A DNA stretch of 64,000 bases from Imbricaverruca yamaguchii (taxonomy: Eukaryota; Arthropoda; Thecostraca; Neoverrucidae). Shown one piece after another: positions 44,983-57,894 of the stretch (positions are counted from its first letter, which is position 1; every line of letters begins with the position of its first letter). The position numbers and the translations under genes are program-made. The stretch lies in contig JAOTOL010001645.1 in NCBI GenBank assembly GCA_034440575.1, positions 682,001 through 746,000 on the forward strand, written 5' to 3'. The notes under the pieces were generated by a model. The model saw only the letters and a program-made list of their open reading frames with translations. It made no database searches and had not been told where the DNA came from.

Positions 44983-47900
44983 TGAACAAAATAATACAAT
45001 GGAACACACATGGACTCATTGGACACTGGCCTGAATTTAAACACTATGCACTACAAACAAACCCTATAGCACTATGCATTCAAGAAACACACTTCAAACC
45101 TCACGACCCATATCACTTTCACATTCCTCAATACACTATACACAGACAGGACACACACAACCCACACAGATCAGGCGGTGTATGCACATACATTGGGAAC
45201 ACGACCCTCACCGCCTGATACATTTCGACACCACGGCAGACATACTACTAACTGAAATTCATGTACACAACGTAGCTTACACACTCATCAACATCTACGA
45301 TCCACCCTCGCGGAACACAGAAACACTTTCGGAATTAAATAAAGCACTTGGCCAAATTCGCACACCTGTTATTCTCACCGGAGATTTCAACTCACACCAC
45401 CCCTATGGGACACCCGCACAACACAACCTGATCACAGAGCACACATACTCACCGCAATAGCTACACAACATAATCTCCAATACTCAACACCGGCTCACCA
45501 ACCTACCTAGTACCTATCAGATCCCTCCTGCCTACAACCCCAGATGTCACCCTTGCCTCTTCCCGCATAGCCCTCACACTGTCCTGGACAGCCGACCCTG
45601 ATCCACACTTTAGCGACCACGCACCCATCACCATTACCTTTGACCGAATCCCGACTACCGGCCCATTCAATCCTCAGCCAGGCCGATGGAACCTCAAAAA
45701 GCATGCTGGAACCCTTTTCAGAATCCATAGCGTCCAAACAGCACACAGACCCCAATTATCACCAGAACAATTCGCAGACATACTCATCACCACAGCACAC
45801 CAACACATACCACAAACAAAACCACGACGTCAACACAAACCTCGCGCGGCTCCATGGTGGAATGGTGACTGCCGCCGGGCGGTCCGCGCGAGGAATCATG
45901 CACGCCATGGACACGAAAGACACCGTACACCAGACACACTAGCAACATATAAACAACACAGAACACAATGTAAAACTATCATCAAAGACGCAAAAAGACT
46001 TCTTGGAATGCATTCAGCACTAAATTTAATAGATTTACACCTCTAGGCGAAATTTGGTCACTTTTGAAAACCTTTCAACACCGACAACGACCCCCAATCA
46101 AGCCATCACACTTAGACACAACAACAACATCACAACAGACCCCCAAACAATAGCAAACATATTCGCAGACCACTACCATCATAGATCATCTACACTGGCA
46201 CGAAACCCCCACCCCAATCAGACACACAAGCACACACCTCTACAACACTATATTTACACTCACAGAATTACAACTAGCAATCACAGACAGGCAACACATC
46301 TGTAGGACCGGACAACATTCACTACTCTTTCTTCAAACACCTACCAACATCAGCACTACACACACTACTCAGCACCTACAACACTGCATGGACTCACATA
46401 CATACCCTCAATCCTGGTTACACGCCTCTCTCCTACCTATACCTAAACCAAACACCGACTCAACACTTTGCACCTCCTATCGCCCTATTGCCCTCACCAG
46501 CTGCTTTCACAAACTATTCGAACGACTTGTTAAAAAACGCCTCCTCTATGCCATTCAAACACAGCACTTAATCTCTCCTATTCAATCAGGCTCCTTCCAA
46601 ATCGATCCTGTTTAGACAACCTCACCTACCTGATCACAAACATCCAGGAAGCGGCGGCCGGGAAACACTCCACGACCGCCGTCTTCCTGGATCTGGATTA
46701 CAACACTTACACAACATCGACATACAAGGCAGACTGATACACTACCTCCATTTCTATCTACTCAACAGATCTTTTCAAGTAAAAATTGGGCCCCACACCT
46801 CGGACACCAAATTCCCCACCACCGGTTTAATGCAAGGCTCAGTCCTCAGTCCCTCTCTTCATTTTAGCCTAAATTCCGCCGTCACCGACAACTTTTCGAC
46901 CAAAATTGCAGTCTACGCCGACGATATAGTACTATGGACGTCAACAAAAGCACCAGCACACGCACTAACAGTATTACAACATGCACTAAAAGAACTCAAC
47001 AACAAACTCGCCACACTAAACCTCCATATAGCACCACTCAAATCCAAATGTATGATTTTCGGCTACAACAGAGACACAAACTTACGACCCCTGGAAATCA
47101 ACAATTCACCCATTCCCTTTGTCACCACAACAAAATTTTCGGTATCACATTAGACACACAACTAACTTTCGGCCACACTTCCTAAACTTGCAAAAACGCG
47201 CCTCAAAAGAATCAACGTACTACGAGCACTTTCTGGCACACACTGGGGATCCGACCGAAACACACTTCTGACCCTTTACAAATCACTCATTCGGCCAATT
47301 CTGGAATACGGATCCCCACTCTTTGAAAACGCAGCTAAATCAAACCTCAAAATTATAGTTCTGTTCAACGATGATCTCTTCAAATAGTCACAGGAGCTTT
47401 CACCACCTCACCTTCTCACTCCTTCACATATACAACCACATCCCAGAATTACAGCACAGACGTACAGAAGCACTACTTAGATACCACTACAAAACACAAC
47501 TCACGAAACATCACCCATGCACACAGGCACTGAAACTCCGCACAGCACGCAGACATCAACTCATGAACTCCACACGACTACGAACCACAATAGGATGCCG
47601 CATACACCGACACGCTAAAACACTGGACATGACACTCCCAAAGACAACACCACACCCACAACCCATCGCATGGTGGAAACAGCCGACTCCCAACACACAC
47701 TTCCTCATTGACAAGCCAAAGACACATATGCACGCGCAGAAATACAACAACTATTCCTACAATTCACAGCACAGCACTTCAACTGCAACATCATATATAC
47801 AGACGGCTCCAAATCCCATACACAGCAGACGGGCGCAGCGGCGGTGTGTCGCGCGCCGCCGCGGGTTCCTCGCGCCCGTCTGCCGGTCCTCGTTTTTGAT
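44979..47900 (+). pseudogene. I-type LINE ORF2: endonuclease, RT and RNase H, frameshifted
   Basis: The endonuclease starts MMNKIIQWNTHGL and holds IALCIQETHF, then after a frameshift near 45215 ILTGDFNSHHPYG, and later DPHFSDHAPITI. A WWNGDCRRAVRARN linker follows. RT blocks are SYRPIALTSCFHKLFERLV (46468-46530), VFLDLD with the following AYD part deleted (about 46690), GLMQGSVLSPSL, and the catalytic VYADDIVLW near 46913. The thumb reads GITLDTQLTFG, LIRPILEYGSPLF and ALLRYHY. RNase H opens with NIIYTDGSKSH at 47785-47820 and then decays. The family nicks DNA, reverse transcribes and removes the RNA strand; this copy cannot. Confidence 0.85.
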
Positions 47901-48179
47901 TCGGCTCTGCCTTTCCCCAATTGACCACCCTAGCCCAGCGGTCAGCCTCAGGTCCCCCCCCACCCCTCTCCCATCTGCGCTCCCCACTCCCCCTCCGGCT
48001 TTTGGTCCAGTCCCTCCGGCCGCCGCAGCCAGAGCCTGCCCCTCCCTGCTTCCGCTCTCCCTCGCAGGCTCCCCTCCTGGGCAGTCCAGCTCGTCCGCCT
48101 GGCCTCTCCCCCGCTAGCGGCCTCCGCCTCGCTGGCGCTTTCCGCTGCCCTGCCTTTACTCACCAAAACAACAACCAAA

Positions 48180-48627
<448 letters not shown>

Positions 48628-48629
48628 AC

Positions 48630-51600
48630 CCCTTTGGTTTTAAATTGTGGTTACGTTTTCGGCTATCTGTTCGTGTCATGCCCGTCTGATGAGCCTGAGT
48701 GGTGCATATACGACGAAACGTCATAGCAGCGACCTAGCCCCACCCATCCAGACATTAAGGCACACAAATTCCAAACTCTGTTACATCACCAAGAATGAAA
48801 CCTGTTCTTGTCATCCTCATTCTGCCGGCTTCAATCACAATATTTCCTCCGTAGTATTTGTAATGTTGGCGCGCCCCTGGTCTCCAATAATCAATCGAAT
48901 CAATCGAGCAACCAACCACTCGCAAATCTGTTCAAAGACTAAATTTTGTGGTCGCACTTCTCGCTTCCACACCGATAGTCGTGATGATGAACCGCCAGTC
49001 ATAAGTGGCTGGTGATCATGTCAGGCGACCTGCGTGCCCTGAGGCCGGGAGATTGGCCGGTCCAATGCCAGCTTAATGCAGAATTTATCGCTGAATGGTT
49101 GCTCACGGCATGAACTGAGAGTGAAGGCCCGCCGGTAAGACAGAGTTGGCAGGTTATGTGAGCCTCAAGGCACATTGACCAGACATGGTTATTTAGTTCA
49201 TTGTGAGACAAAAGGCCGGGACCACACCGTGGTACATACCAATGATAAGTCGATAGTTCGGCATGGTGCATGTAAGCTTGATATGCGTGGATAATAATCG
49301 ACAGAGAAGCTCAACTTCGGCATAAATGCATCCTATTTAGGCTGAAGCGGATTAATCTTGAATGTGATCATGCCGAAATTTGAGGTGCGATTTCCTGAAT
49401 TAAACTCTCTCCAGAGAGGATGCACGAATCCCAGATATGAATGCCCTGTGCCGAATTATTGCAATGGTCGCATCTAGTTATAAACTGAGTGCACTTCCGT
49501 CATAATTTGATGCAATAAGCCGTGCCTGCACGGACAGCCGCGTGACCGTAGTCGCGGCTGGTCGGTCATCCTGCCACAGAGGTACGATGCCCGATCCTGT
49601 GCACACATCGCGGCAGCCCCGCGGCCTGTCTCTCGCCTTGTGGTGAATTAGTGCTGTAGGGCACATCGACTGCGTTTGCCATTTTGCGCCCGTGCTTCTT
49701 GCCTTCATCATCGCCAAGTGGCCTTGATGGCATCTCACGATTGTGGTATTGGCCATATCGTGAACCACAATCAGTGGAGTAACCATAAGTTGCGAACCGA
49801 GTAAGTCAATGGCACTCGTTCGAACGACGGCCTGAAGTAAACAATTTCTAACCAACGTAAACATCGGATATTTCCCTGCACGCATCTCATCATCGTACCA
49901 TAAATTATTGAGCGCTCTATAACATAAAACGCCCAACACCTATTGGTCACCTCAGCTCCCTTGGGTGGATTGTACCCGCTGACTATGGGCTGACGGAATT
50001 TCAAAACGTAAGCACTGCGACCAAACAAATGTGTGGATGTGCACTCTTGCTGGGTGAATCCCCATACCATGGCGAATGTCGGGGTATTCGGCCACTACCG
50101 TGCGAATGCATACATGTAATGTGATAACGCGGTAACAAGATTTTGTATTACGCTATTATGAGTGCTTGAACACAAATACAAACATTTTTTATTGCAACAT
50201 GGATTATGATGCTTGACGAGCATAATATACAAGCAATTAAGATAACACGGTCATTAGAGGGGAGATCTAGATCTTGCCAGGAAGCGCTAGACGAAGGCTA
50301 TTGACCAGATGCCGTCTCCAGTGGCAACAGCGCTAACTTGACCACAACCCCTATGCTTTCCAACAAGACCGTAGTCGATGGCTGGAAACTCATACCCTCG
50401 CAACACGGTGATAACTTGAACTTGCAAATTAAATCGACCGAAGTTAGAAAACAAATCACGAAAGAGTGGAGAACAGGAATGACTATTCGAAGCTTTGGCA
50501 ATTGGACATCACAAACTAAATAAAAATATAACCGAACTCACTTAATTATATTACAGCACACATTTAGATCTATATATGTAAGGGGGCGGATTCCGACACT
50601 TAACCCATCATGACATATTAAGCTGATTTCAAAACAGAACCTTTCAAAAGTATTCTACAAATTTAGAACTACATATCCAGTGTACACATAACATCCACAA
50701 GATTAAATATAGAAATTCCAACATATTCGCAATGGCCAAGACAGGAGACAAAACATGGGGGGAGGGAGGAGGAGAAAATTGATGCACCATTTACAACTGT
50801 GTGTAACTGTTTGTGACCGGGAAAATTGCGCATGATAAGGTATGAACCATTCTGAATGGTTCAAGTCACAATTCGATGTCCATATTTGCACACGCAAAAC
50901 AGCCAATGATGTAGCCATCAGGGAGGGACGGCCGTTAGACGACGTCGCGTCATTGTTTGTAGTGGTTTGAATAGGGCATATCCTGCTAATCTCGCGTCAC
51001 CTGGATGAGTAACTTTGAAATTATTATCGGCACCGTCACTGCTTGTGATACATCACCTTCTCTTCTTAATTACCCTAATCGTTCTAACTTTCCGACGGCA
51101 ACGTAAATGATACTGACTTGAGAAAGCCGATGGCATGTTGCCAATTTAAATTTCCCCTTGGCCTGCCTCAGACACTAGTAAGCTTAAAATAAACATTTCC
51201 GTAGGCAAGCAACGTAGCATGCAATTAAAGCCCGAATTATAGTCACTTGAACAGCAAAACAATGAGCATATTCAGGTGCTCGTAACGTTCCCAAGTTTTC
51301 GCAAAAATATGTCTTAGATTCCTGTAAATATTCGACTCAGACATAGCCACGAGAAACACATTGATACCAAATATAAAAAAGAAACCTAGGAAAAGTCAAC
51401 ACATCTGGCGCTTCTATCACACAGGGTTAGGAAACGACAAGCAAAGAACAATCAGGGGGCTGAATCCGACCATATTACAGTAACACCGGTTAAATTTCGT
51501 TTTACCCTGACCCGAAACAGGACAGGTGAGGTGTAATTCTAGTCTCACTCGCCGCTCAACCGCCTGATCGGCGCGGACACGTTGGTAAGCCTACTGACTG

Positions 51601-52480
51601 CATTCGCTCATCAGCTCAGGCATCACACAATTTGTCCGATTTTTCGTGACCCAGTCGACGACCTGTAACGCGTCTTCGGATCGACGAACTTCCACTTCAG
51701 TGAAATCTCTTCCTACCCACTGGTTTTCATTTTTTATTTCAACATTGCCATTCATATTTATGCAGGTCGGCTGGTGCAGCAAATGAGACAAAGCATGGCA
51801 TTTCCTAGCCTGTAGAAGTAAGCCGAGACAAGACAACGGCCAGAAATGAGATGTCATTTGTCATTGATGTGTCATGAGGTGGTAAGGCGTCAGTTTCAGT
51901 GCTGGTCAGGATCGCTAGTGAGATTAGTAATATTAATTCAGCTACAACCTTGACCGCAGCGCGGCATACAGAGCACAATGCGCCAATAGATAGGATACGG
52001 CTCGTCTCACCGCGCAATATGTCGAACCTAGCACCACCTATTGTAACAGCGGGAACAGCCAAGGCCGATTTATTGTGGCGTAACGATTTGTGTGGCCTCG
52101 TCAGCTACTTAATTAGTTTGTTTTTAAAAATAAGAAAAACTGGCTCCAACTACATCACCATGGGCAAAGCTCGGCCCGAACCTGCAACCAGGAATCCTTT
52201 CAAGGCCAACCACTACCAGAAGTAGGGTGATCAGTGCGTGCGTAGTTTCCTCATCTGGCTGACGCATTAGATATTAAGAGGCGAACATGACAGGTGCTGA
52301 CTCAGCCCTGCCTAGTCGGCCACGAAGGCATCGACCAGCTGAACTGAATACATATATTAATTAAAAGGACCAGACTGTTTGCATCTAGTATTGTGCCTGC
52401 ATATTATAATATTCCTGATTACATGACCAATGAGAAGTCGTTCAGATCATTCATGAGCAGGTGGTACACGCACGGAAACA
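48630..52480. other. No recognisable gene
   Basis: Short to medium frames on both strands (for example 49478-49939 minus, 153 residues) without domains. Largely AT-rich unique-looking sequence. Confidence 0.4.
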
Positions 52481-52486
52481 CGGGCA

Positions 52487-52511
52487 CACGCACACACACA
52501 CACACATATTT

Positions 52512-52568
<57 letters not shown>
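52487..52568. repeat. (CA)n then (TA)n microsatellite
   Basis: An ACAC run passes through TATTTTATATTATA into an uninterrupted TA run of about 25 repeats. Confidence 0.95.
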
Positions 52569-52573
<5 letters not shown>

Positions 52574-52859
52574 CAAAGCCTCCGTCCAGAAAGCTATATA
52601 AAAGGCCGTATTGTACACCTTGCCTGGATAAGTTCGATAGACAATAAGGGATGGTAACTGGACAGTCGACTAATCAGCTATCGACAAAATTACGAAAAAT
52701 GTACGCAAACTGCCATGCCGTATATTTAATGTTGCTTTGAGAAGGATCCCATGTGAGATGAAGATATCGGCAGATTAGCAGATATGAGACGCTATTGTCA
52801 TACGTGAATCTCCAGTGTGGCTAATTCTTGCATAAGTCTGCGTTGGTAAATTTACATTA

Positions 52860-52972
52860 TCTCTCCCTCTTCATCTCTCAATCCATACATCCCCCCTCTC
52901 CCACTTTCTTCCTCTCTTTATCTCTCTCCCTGTATCGCTCTCTCCTTCTCTCACTCTCTCACCCTCATCCTC
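52860..52972. repeat. CT-rich tract
   Basis: The pyrimidine-rich sequence has repeated CTCTCTCCCT motifs. Confidence 0.85.
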
Positions 52973-52979
52973 ACCACCG

Positions 52980-54335
52980 GGTCGTGTGAGTCACGGAACC
53001 ACAGGCTGCGAGATATGCTACAGCGTCATATGAGATTCGGAAGCTCATCAACATGCATGAGTAGATGGCGCTCGTGGGAAAAAGTGGCTACAGACGGCAC
53101 ATAATGCGCGCCAAACCAGGCGACAGAAACCGACCATATTTGTTTCAGCGCGAGGTCCCCAAAAACAATCTTGAAAATCTGGCTACGTTGTGGCGATCAC
53201 GTGCAACGTGTAAAAACGCCGAAGGATACGCGCCTTCATTGTCTACCGTTTTCATGCGGAAAGGCAGTCATCTGAATACATTATTCAGCTACTGAAAATG
53301 GCGTGGAAAATATCGTCTGAACTGATGCAGAATCGCAATCACCCGTCGTACTTCCTTCATCAATAATTCATAATCTCACGTATTTCCTATTGCAACCTCC
53401 TCTACAAACGCAGTGGAAATGGACTCAGCGCATCGTCTCCTTTTCAGGATCAATGGAGAAGCCAACGAGAAATTAACCGCCACTTTCGTCCATCACTACA
53501 AAAAGAAGAAGTGCATTTCAGGTCAATGGTCATCAATCTTTAAACCGACCAGAAAAAGTTATAGATGTCTGACTTGAAAGTCAAACGTAACGGTCGAATG
53601 CCATCAATATCTAACGAGTGGGCAGTATGAATAGACGTTTTTTGTAGAATTTCGGACAAAATGTTACACTCACACAAAGTTACACACAGTGCTTTTGTGT
53701 TGAATTTCAACAAATTTTCAGATTGAGCCATTGGCACGTGAAAACCCACTTGTATTCTAAACATGCAGGGATTTATTTTTGCCTAAGATTGTTATGTTGT
53801 TCTCATGGCATATCGGATAAAGAAGCGTTTCGGGTCATGATCGAGGACTTCATGTTTTGTAAAATTCGCACTACTTCAAAACTCAGGATATGGCAATAAT
53901 TAGGGGGTTTCGGTGCCTTTTACCGCTTTTTAAAGTATCGCGTGAGTATACACCCATGAGTCCACGCAAAGGGCCCTAGGTAGGTGACAACCGTGGCTCT
54001 CGTTATGCCAAACGAATTTGACTGGTTACCAACTACCTTCTCCGCCGGAGCGAGTGAGCCGGGGACAGTACCATTTAAATTGTGATGACTCCTGCTGTAT
54101 ATATGAGCCACAGACCGCGGCCAGTGCGCATTGCTACAGGAATACAATGGCCAGGGAAGCACTGCATCCCCGGCTACCACTAGTCACTATCAATGGACGC
54201 TGTATAACCACTGTAGTTGATGCGCCCTAAAACCCAAATAACTAACTAACTAACTACCAATGCCGTTGGTGAGGACATATCTCCGTCCAGGCGCTAACCA
54301 ATCATCTTGGCCCCACGCCCCCCGCCCTCCTGGAC
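52980..54335. other. No recognisable gene
   Basis: Short frames only. A small (CTAA)n run lies at 54238-54256. Confidence 0.4.
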
Positions 54336-54339
54336 GCGT

Positions 54340-54654
54340 CACATGATCTAACACCATTCGTGGGGTCAAAATCTTGGCTGATGTTCAGCCTGCTGGACAA
54401 CAGTGGGGCTTGGTTGAAAAACCATCCCAGCCAGTGGGCAGATGACGATGAGTATGTTCGAATGGAGAATGAAATGCAGCAGTTGTCAGTCGTGAATGAC
54501 GCAGCCGAACGTGGTATTAAGAACATTATCGAGTACGCAGACATGGCTAGAGACGGCAGAGTTAGAAGTCGTATGATCGTAGTTGCGAGTTCACACCGGG
54601 CTGCGGTCCCATCAATGCGGAAAAGTGAGCTGGCTGTGCATCGTGCATGCTGAC
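54340..54654 (+). pseudogene. Fragment of a multicopy element-type protein (VVNDAAERGI motif)
   Basis: The frame reads SKSWLMFSLLDNSGAWL, then QWADDDEYVRMENEMQQLSV, VVNDAAERGIKNI, MARDGRVRSRMIVV and SSHRAAVPSMRKSEL before a stop at 54652-54654. I recognise the VND-AERGI and SxHR-x-PxxRK pattern as the C-terminal part of uncharacterised proteins present in many copies in invertebrate genomes. Nothing upstream of about 54340 continues it in frame, so it is a 5'-truncated remnant or a last exon. Function is unknown. Confidence 0.55.
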
Positions 54655-55574
54655 GGCATCAGACTACGACTGAGTAGACAGTGCAACGTGGCTGGCACAG
54701 ATGAAGCACAGATGAGAAACGGATTGCTTTGCCACAGTATTGTACATTATCGCGTTCAATGTGCATCTACTTCACTGTCATTGTGCACTCTCATTCTCAC
54801 AGTTCGACCTGTATCTAACATAGTGATGTTTATTAGCATTCTGATGTTGATGTGCCACTGCGAGTTGTCAATGGGTCAAATTTATGTCAATAGGTATATG
54901 TCAATAGGTCAAAATAATGGACTGAAGAGAAAATAGTATGTTACTGTCTCGAAACAACCCTTCTATCATTTCTAAATACATTTCTTCACAGACCAAGTTA
55001 CGGCGATCACTGCAATGCCTTACTCTGATAACCGGTCGTTATTTCCGGTTGCGTTGTATCTGAAATGGCCGCATATAACAATAAACGTTGTGATTCGAAC
55101 ATTTTGTCTGAATTAAAGTTTGCTCTGCTCAATGAAAGCTTTTAAATGAGCCCACTCCCAGGTCTGTGCGATGAAACTGATTTTCCACCCCATTGGTGTG
55201 GGGTCACTGACCTTTGAGGGGCTGCGGGGGGGGGGACCAAAACTTAAAGGAGGGGGACCAAACTTGGTCAACTTAGTCTTTGTGTAAAAGAGCACCCCGT
55301 TTTGGTTGGACAGCTTGCATGGCCAAAAAGATTTTTTTGGGGGGACACCCTATTGTACAGTGGCCTGACAGAAAAGGTGCTGGCGTTGGAGCAGCGGGTA
55401 GGGGCATCCGCCTTCTAACTATAGGCAGTTTCAACGTGAACTCCGACATTGCATGAAAGGGATTCACATGCAAACAACCGCTGTGCTTCCATCCTTCCTT
55501 CTGATATAATTCCTACGCGAAGGCGGCTGCGTCCAGCTGTCCACCGGGTAAGCCGCCGTCCAGTAGGGCGTGAG

Positions 55575-56165
55575 TTATGGCACCTGACGGCGTGGTGTAT
55601 GGCACCTGACGGGGTGGTGTATGGCACCTGACGGCGTGGTGTATGGCACCTGACGGCGTGGCGTATGGCACCTGACGGCGTGGTGTATGGCACCTGACGG
55701 CGTGGTGTATGGCACCTGACGGCGTGGTGTATGGCACCTGACGGCGTGGTGTATGGCACCTGACGGCGTGGTTTATGGCACCTGACGGCGTGGTTTATGG
55801 CACCTGACGGCGTGGTGGCATGAGGCACCTGATGGCGTGGTGTATGGCACCTGACGGCGTGGTGTATGGCACCTGACGGCGTGGTTTATGGCACCTGACG
55901 GCGTGGTGTATGGCACCTGACGGCGTGGTTTATGGCACCTGACGGCGTGTTGACGGCGTGGTGTATGGCACCTGACGGCGTGGTGTATGGCACCTGACGG
56001 CGTGGTGTATGGCACCTGACGGCGTGGTGCATGACACCTGACGGCGTGGTGTATGGCACCTGACGGCGGGGTGTATGACACCTGACGGCGTGGTATATGG
56101 CACCTGACGGCGGGGTGTATGACACCTGACGGCATGGGTGTCATACACCACGCCGGTGACTGTGT
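55575..56165. repeat. 22-bp minisatellite, about 26 units
   Basis: The unit GGCACCTGACGGCGTGGTGTAT varies mainly at the last five bases (GTTTAT, GCGTAT, GGGTGTATGA). Frames such as 55415-55828 minus are repeat translations. The array ends in an inverted segment, GTGTCATACACCACGCC, near 56129. Confidence 0.95.
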
Positions 56166-56944
56166 ATGGCACCTGACCAACATCGATACTTCATGCCATG
56201 TTTAGGCACCGTTATGAATGTGGCAAAGCTAGGTGCGAAACTTTCAGTTCTTATACTGAAGTCATTGTACCCGTCCGGTCAACTATAACTCACAAGAAGC
56301 ACCCATAAAATTGCATGCAACGCCAAAGAAACTGTCTCGACTCCTGCATGAGCTTCGCTATAATTACAACTTTACAACGTAACGTGCTCAACTTGCATGA
56401 GACGTAACGGCACTCGGATGCAATACCAATTCATACCTGCAAAGCGTAATGACAATGGCAGCCTTTGAAATCGTGCATGGGTACACTAACCTCACTCTCA
56501 CCCCACCCCACCATTCCAAAAATTATCGACTCCAGGCTATATTATTCAACTTGACATTGGAGCAGCATACGCTAGTTGCCGAACAATTATCGGCCGTGAT
56601 GCTTCCACTGATTGCGTAGGCACCACACTGAATGCGTAGTACACATCGCTGAATGTGTTGGTATCGTCACACATTCAACGTTCGGTTTTAAAACAAATTG
56701 AACGTCTAGTGAGGCGCTGCCGACGGCACAGAATAACCTTGGGTTATTTACATACCTGCATCGCTCACATAGCACCACCGCTCAATGCCGAAACACCAAG
56801 CAGTTGGTGATGACTGAACCAGGGTCCTCCCAGCAATCATGCAACCGCGCTCTCCACTCGGGACCGGCTCCCTCATGTGCCATGTGCCTCATTCAGCCGT
56901 CAGCCAAGAAGGCAGGAGAGACGGTTCGCTGTAGCGAGACATGA

Positions 56945-57890
56945 GCCACAGCGTCCCCTCACAAGCCCAGGATCGGGGCCGCTCAGTGTAGGCGCAGCGA
57001 GGTGTGATCCACAGCGGAGCCACAGCGTCCCCTCACCAGCCCAGGATCGGGGCCGCTCAGTGTAGGCGCAGCGAGGTGTGATCCACAGCGGAGCCACAGC
57101 GTCCCCTCACCAGCCCAGGATCGGGGCCGCTCAGTGTAGGCGCAGCGAGGTGTGATCCACAGCGGAGCCACAGCGTCCCCTCACCAGCCCAGGATCGGGG
57201 CCGCTCAGTGTAGGCGCAGCGAGGTGTGATAGAAGATCCACAGCGGAGCCACAGCGTCCCCTCACCAGCCCAGGATCGGGGCCGCTCAGTGTAGGCGCAG
57301 CGAGGTGTGATCCACAGCGAGGGCACAGGGGGGCCGAGGCGGGCCACAGCGTCCCCTCACCAGCCCAGGATCGGGGCCGCTCAGTGTAGGCGCAGCGAGG
57401 TGTGATCCACAGCGGAGCCACAGCGTCCCCTCACCAGCCCAGGATCGGGGCCGCTCAGTGCAGGCGCAGCGAGGTGTGATCCACAGCGGAGCCACAGCGT
57501 CCCCTCACCAGCCCAGGATCGGGGCCGCTCAGTGTAGGCGCAGCGAGGTGTGATCCACAGCGGAGCTCACAGCGTCCCCTCACCAGCCCAAGATCGGGGC
57601 CGCTCAGTGTAGGCGCAGCGAGGTGTGATCCACAGCGGAGCCACAGCGTCCCCTCACCAGCCCAGGATCGGGGCCGCTCAGTGTAGGCGCAGCGAGGTGT
57701 GATCCACAGCGGAGCCACAGCGTCCCCTCACCAGCCCAGGATCGGGGCCGCTCAGTGTAGGCGCAGCGAGGTGTGATCCACAGCGGAGCCACAGCGTCCC
57801 CTCACCAGCCCAGGATCGGGGCCGCTCAGTGTAGGCGCGGCGAGGTGTGATCCACAGCGGAGCCACAGCGTCACTTCACCAGCCCAGGAT
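56945..57890. repeat. 74-bp minisatellite, about 13 units
   Basis: The unit is GAGCCACAGCGTCCCCTCAC then CAGCCCAGGATCGGGGCCGC then TCAGTGTAGGCGCAGCGAGG then TGTGATCCACAGCG. Copies are almost identical, with a few inserts (for example AGAAGA near 57230 and a GGGCACAGGGGGGCC variant near 57320). The frames of 62-96 residues spaced by 74 bases are repeat artefacts. Confidence 0.97.
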
Positions 57891-57894
57891 GCAG

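Larger units (their letters stand above)
43000..47900 (+). mobile_element. I-superfamily LINE with RNase H (broken)
   Basis: Plus-strand order is gag (43798 on), APE endonuclease, RT with YADD, and RNase H (YTDGSK near 47800). An RNase H domain after the RT marks the I group. The 5' limit is not visible; sequence before the gag ATG includes a CCAGCCAC repeat and could be 5' UTR. After the first RNase H motif the frame dissolves, followed by GC-rich and then A/C homopolymer sequence. Multiple frameshifts and at least one small deletion are present. Confidence 0.85.

Noticed and set aside
45640..45942. Separate gene at this frame
   Set aside because: It is an alternative frame over the I-type LINE endonuclease-RT linker; the element's real peptide (SDHAPITI, WWNGDCRRAV) reads in another frame.
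55575..56165. CRISPR-like array
   Set aside because: The 22-bp units are contiguous with no unique spacers, no cas genes are present, and the DNA is animal.
56900..57866. Series of 62-96 residue minus-strand frames ending in TSLRLH
   Set aside because: They repeat every 74 bases and come from the minisatellite unit.
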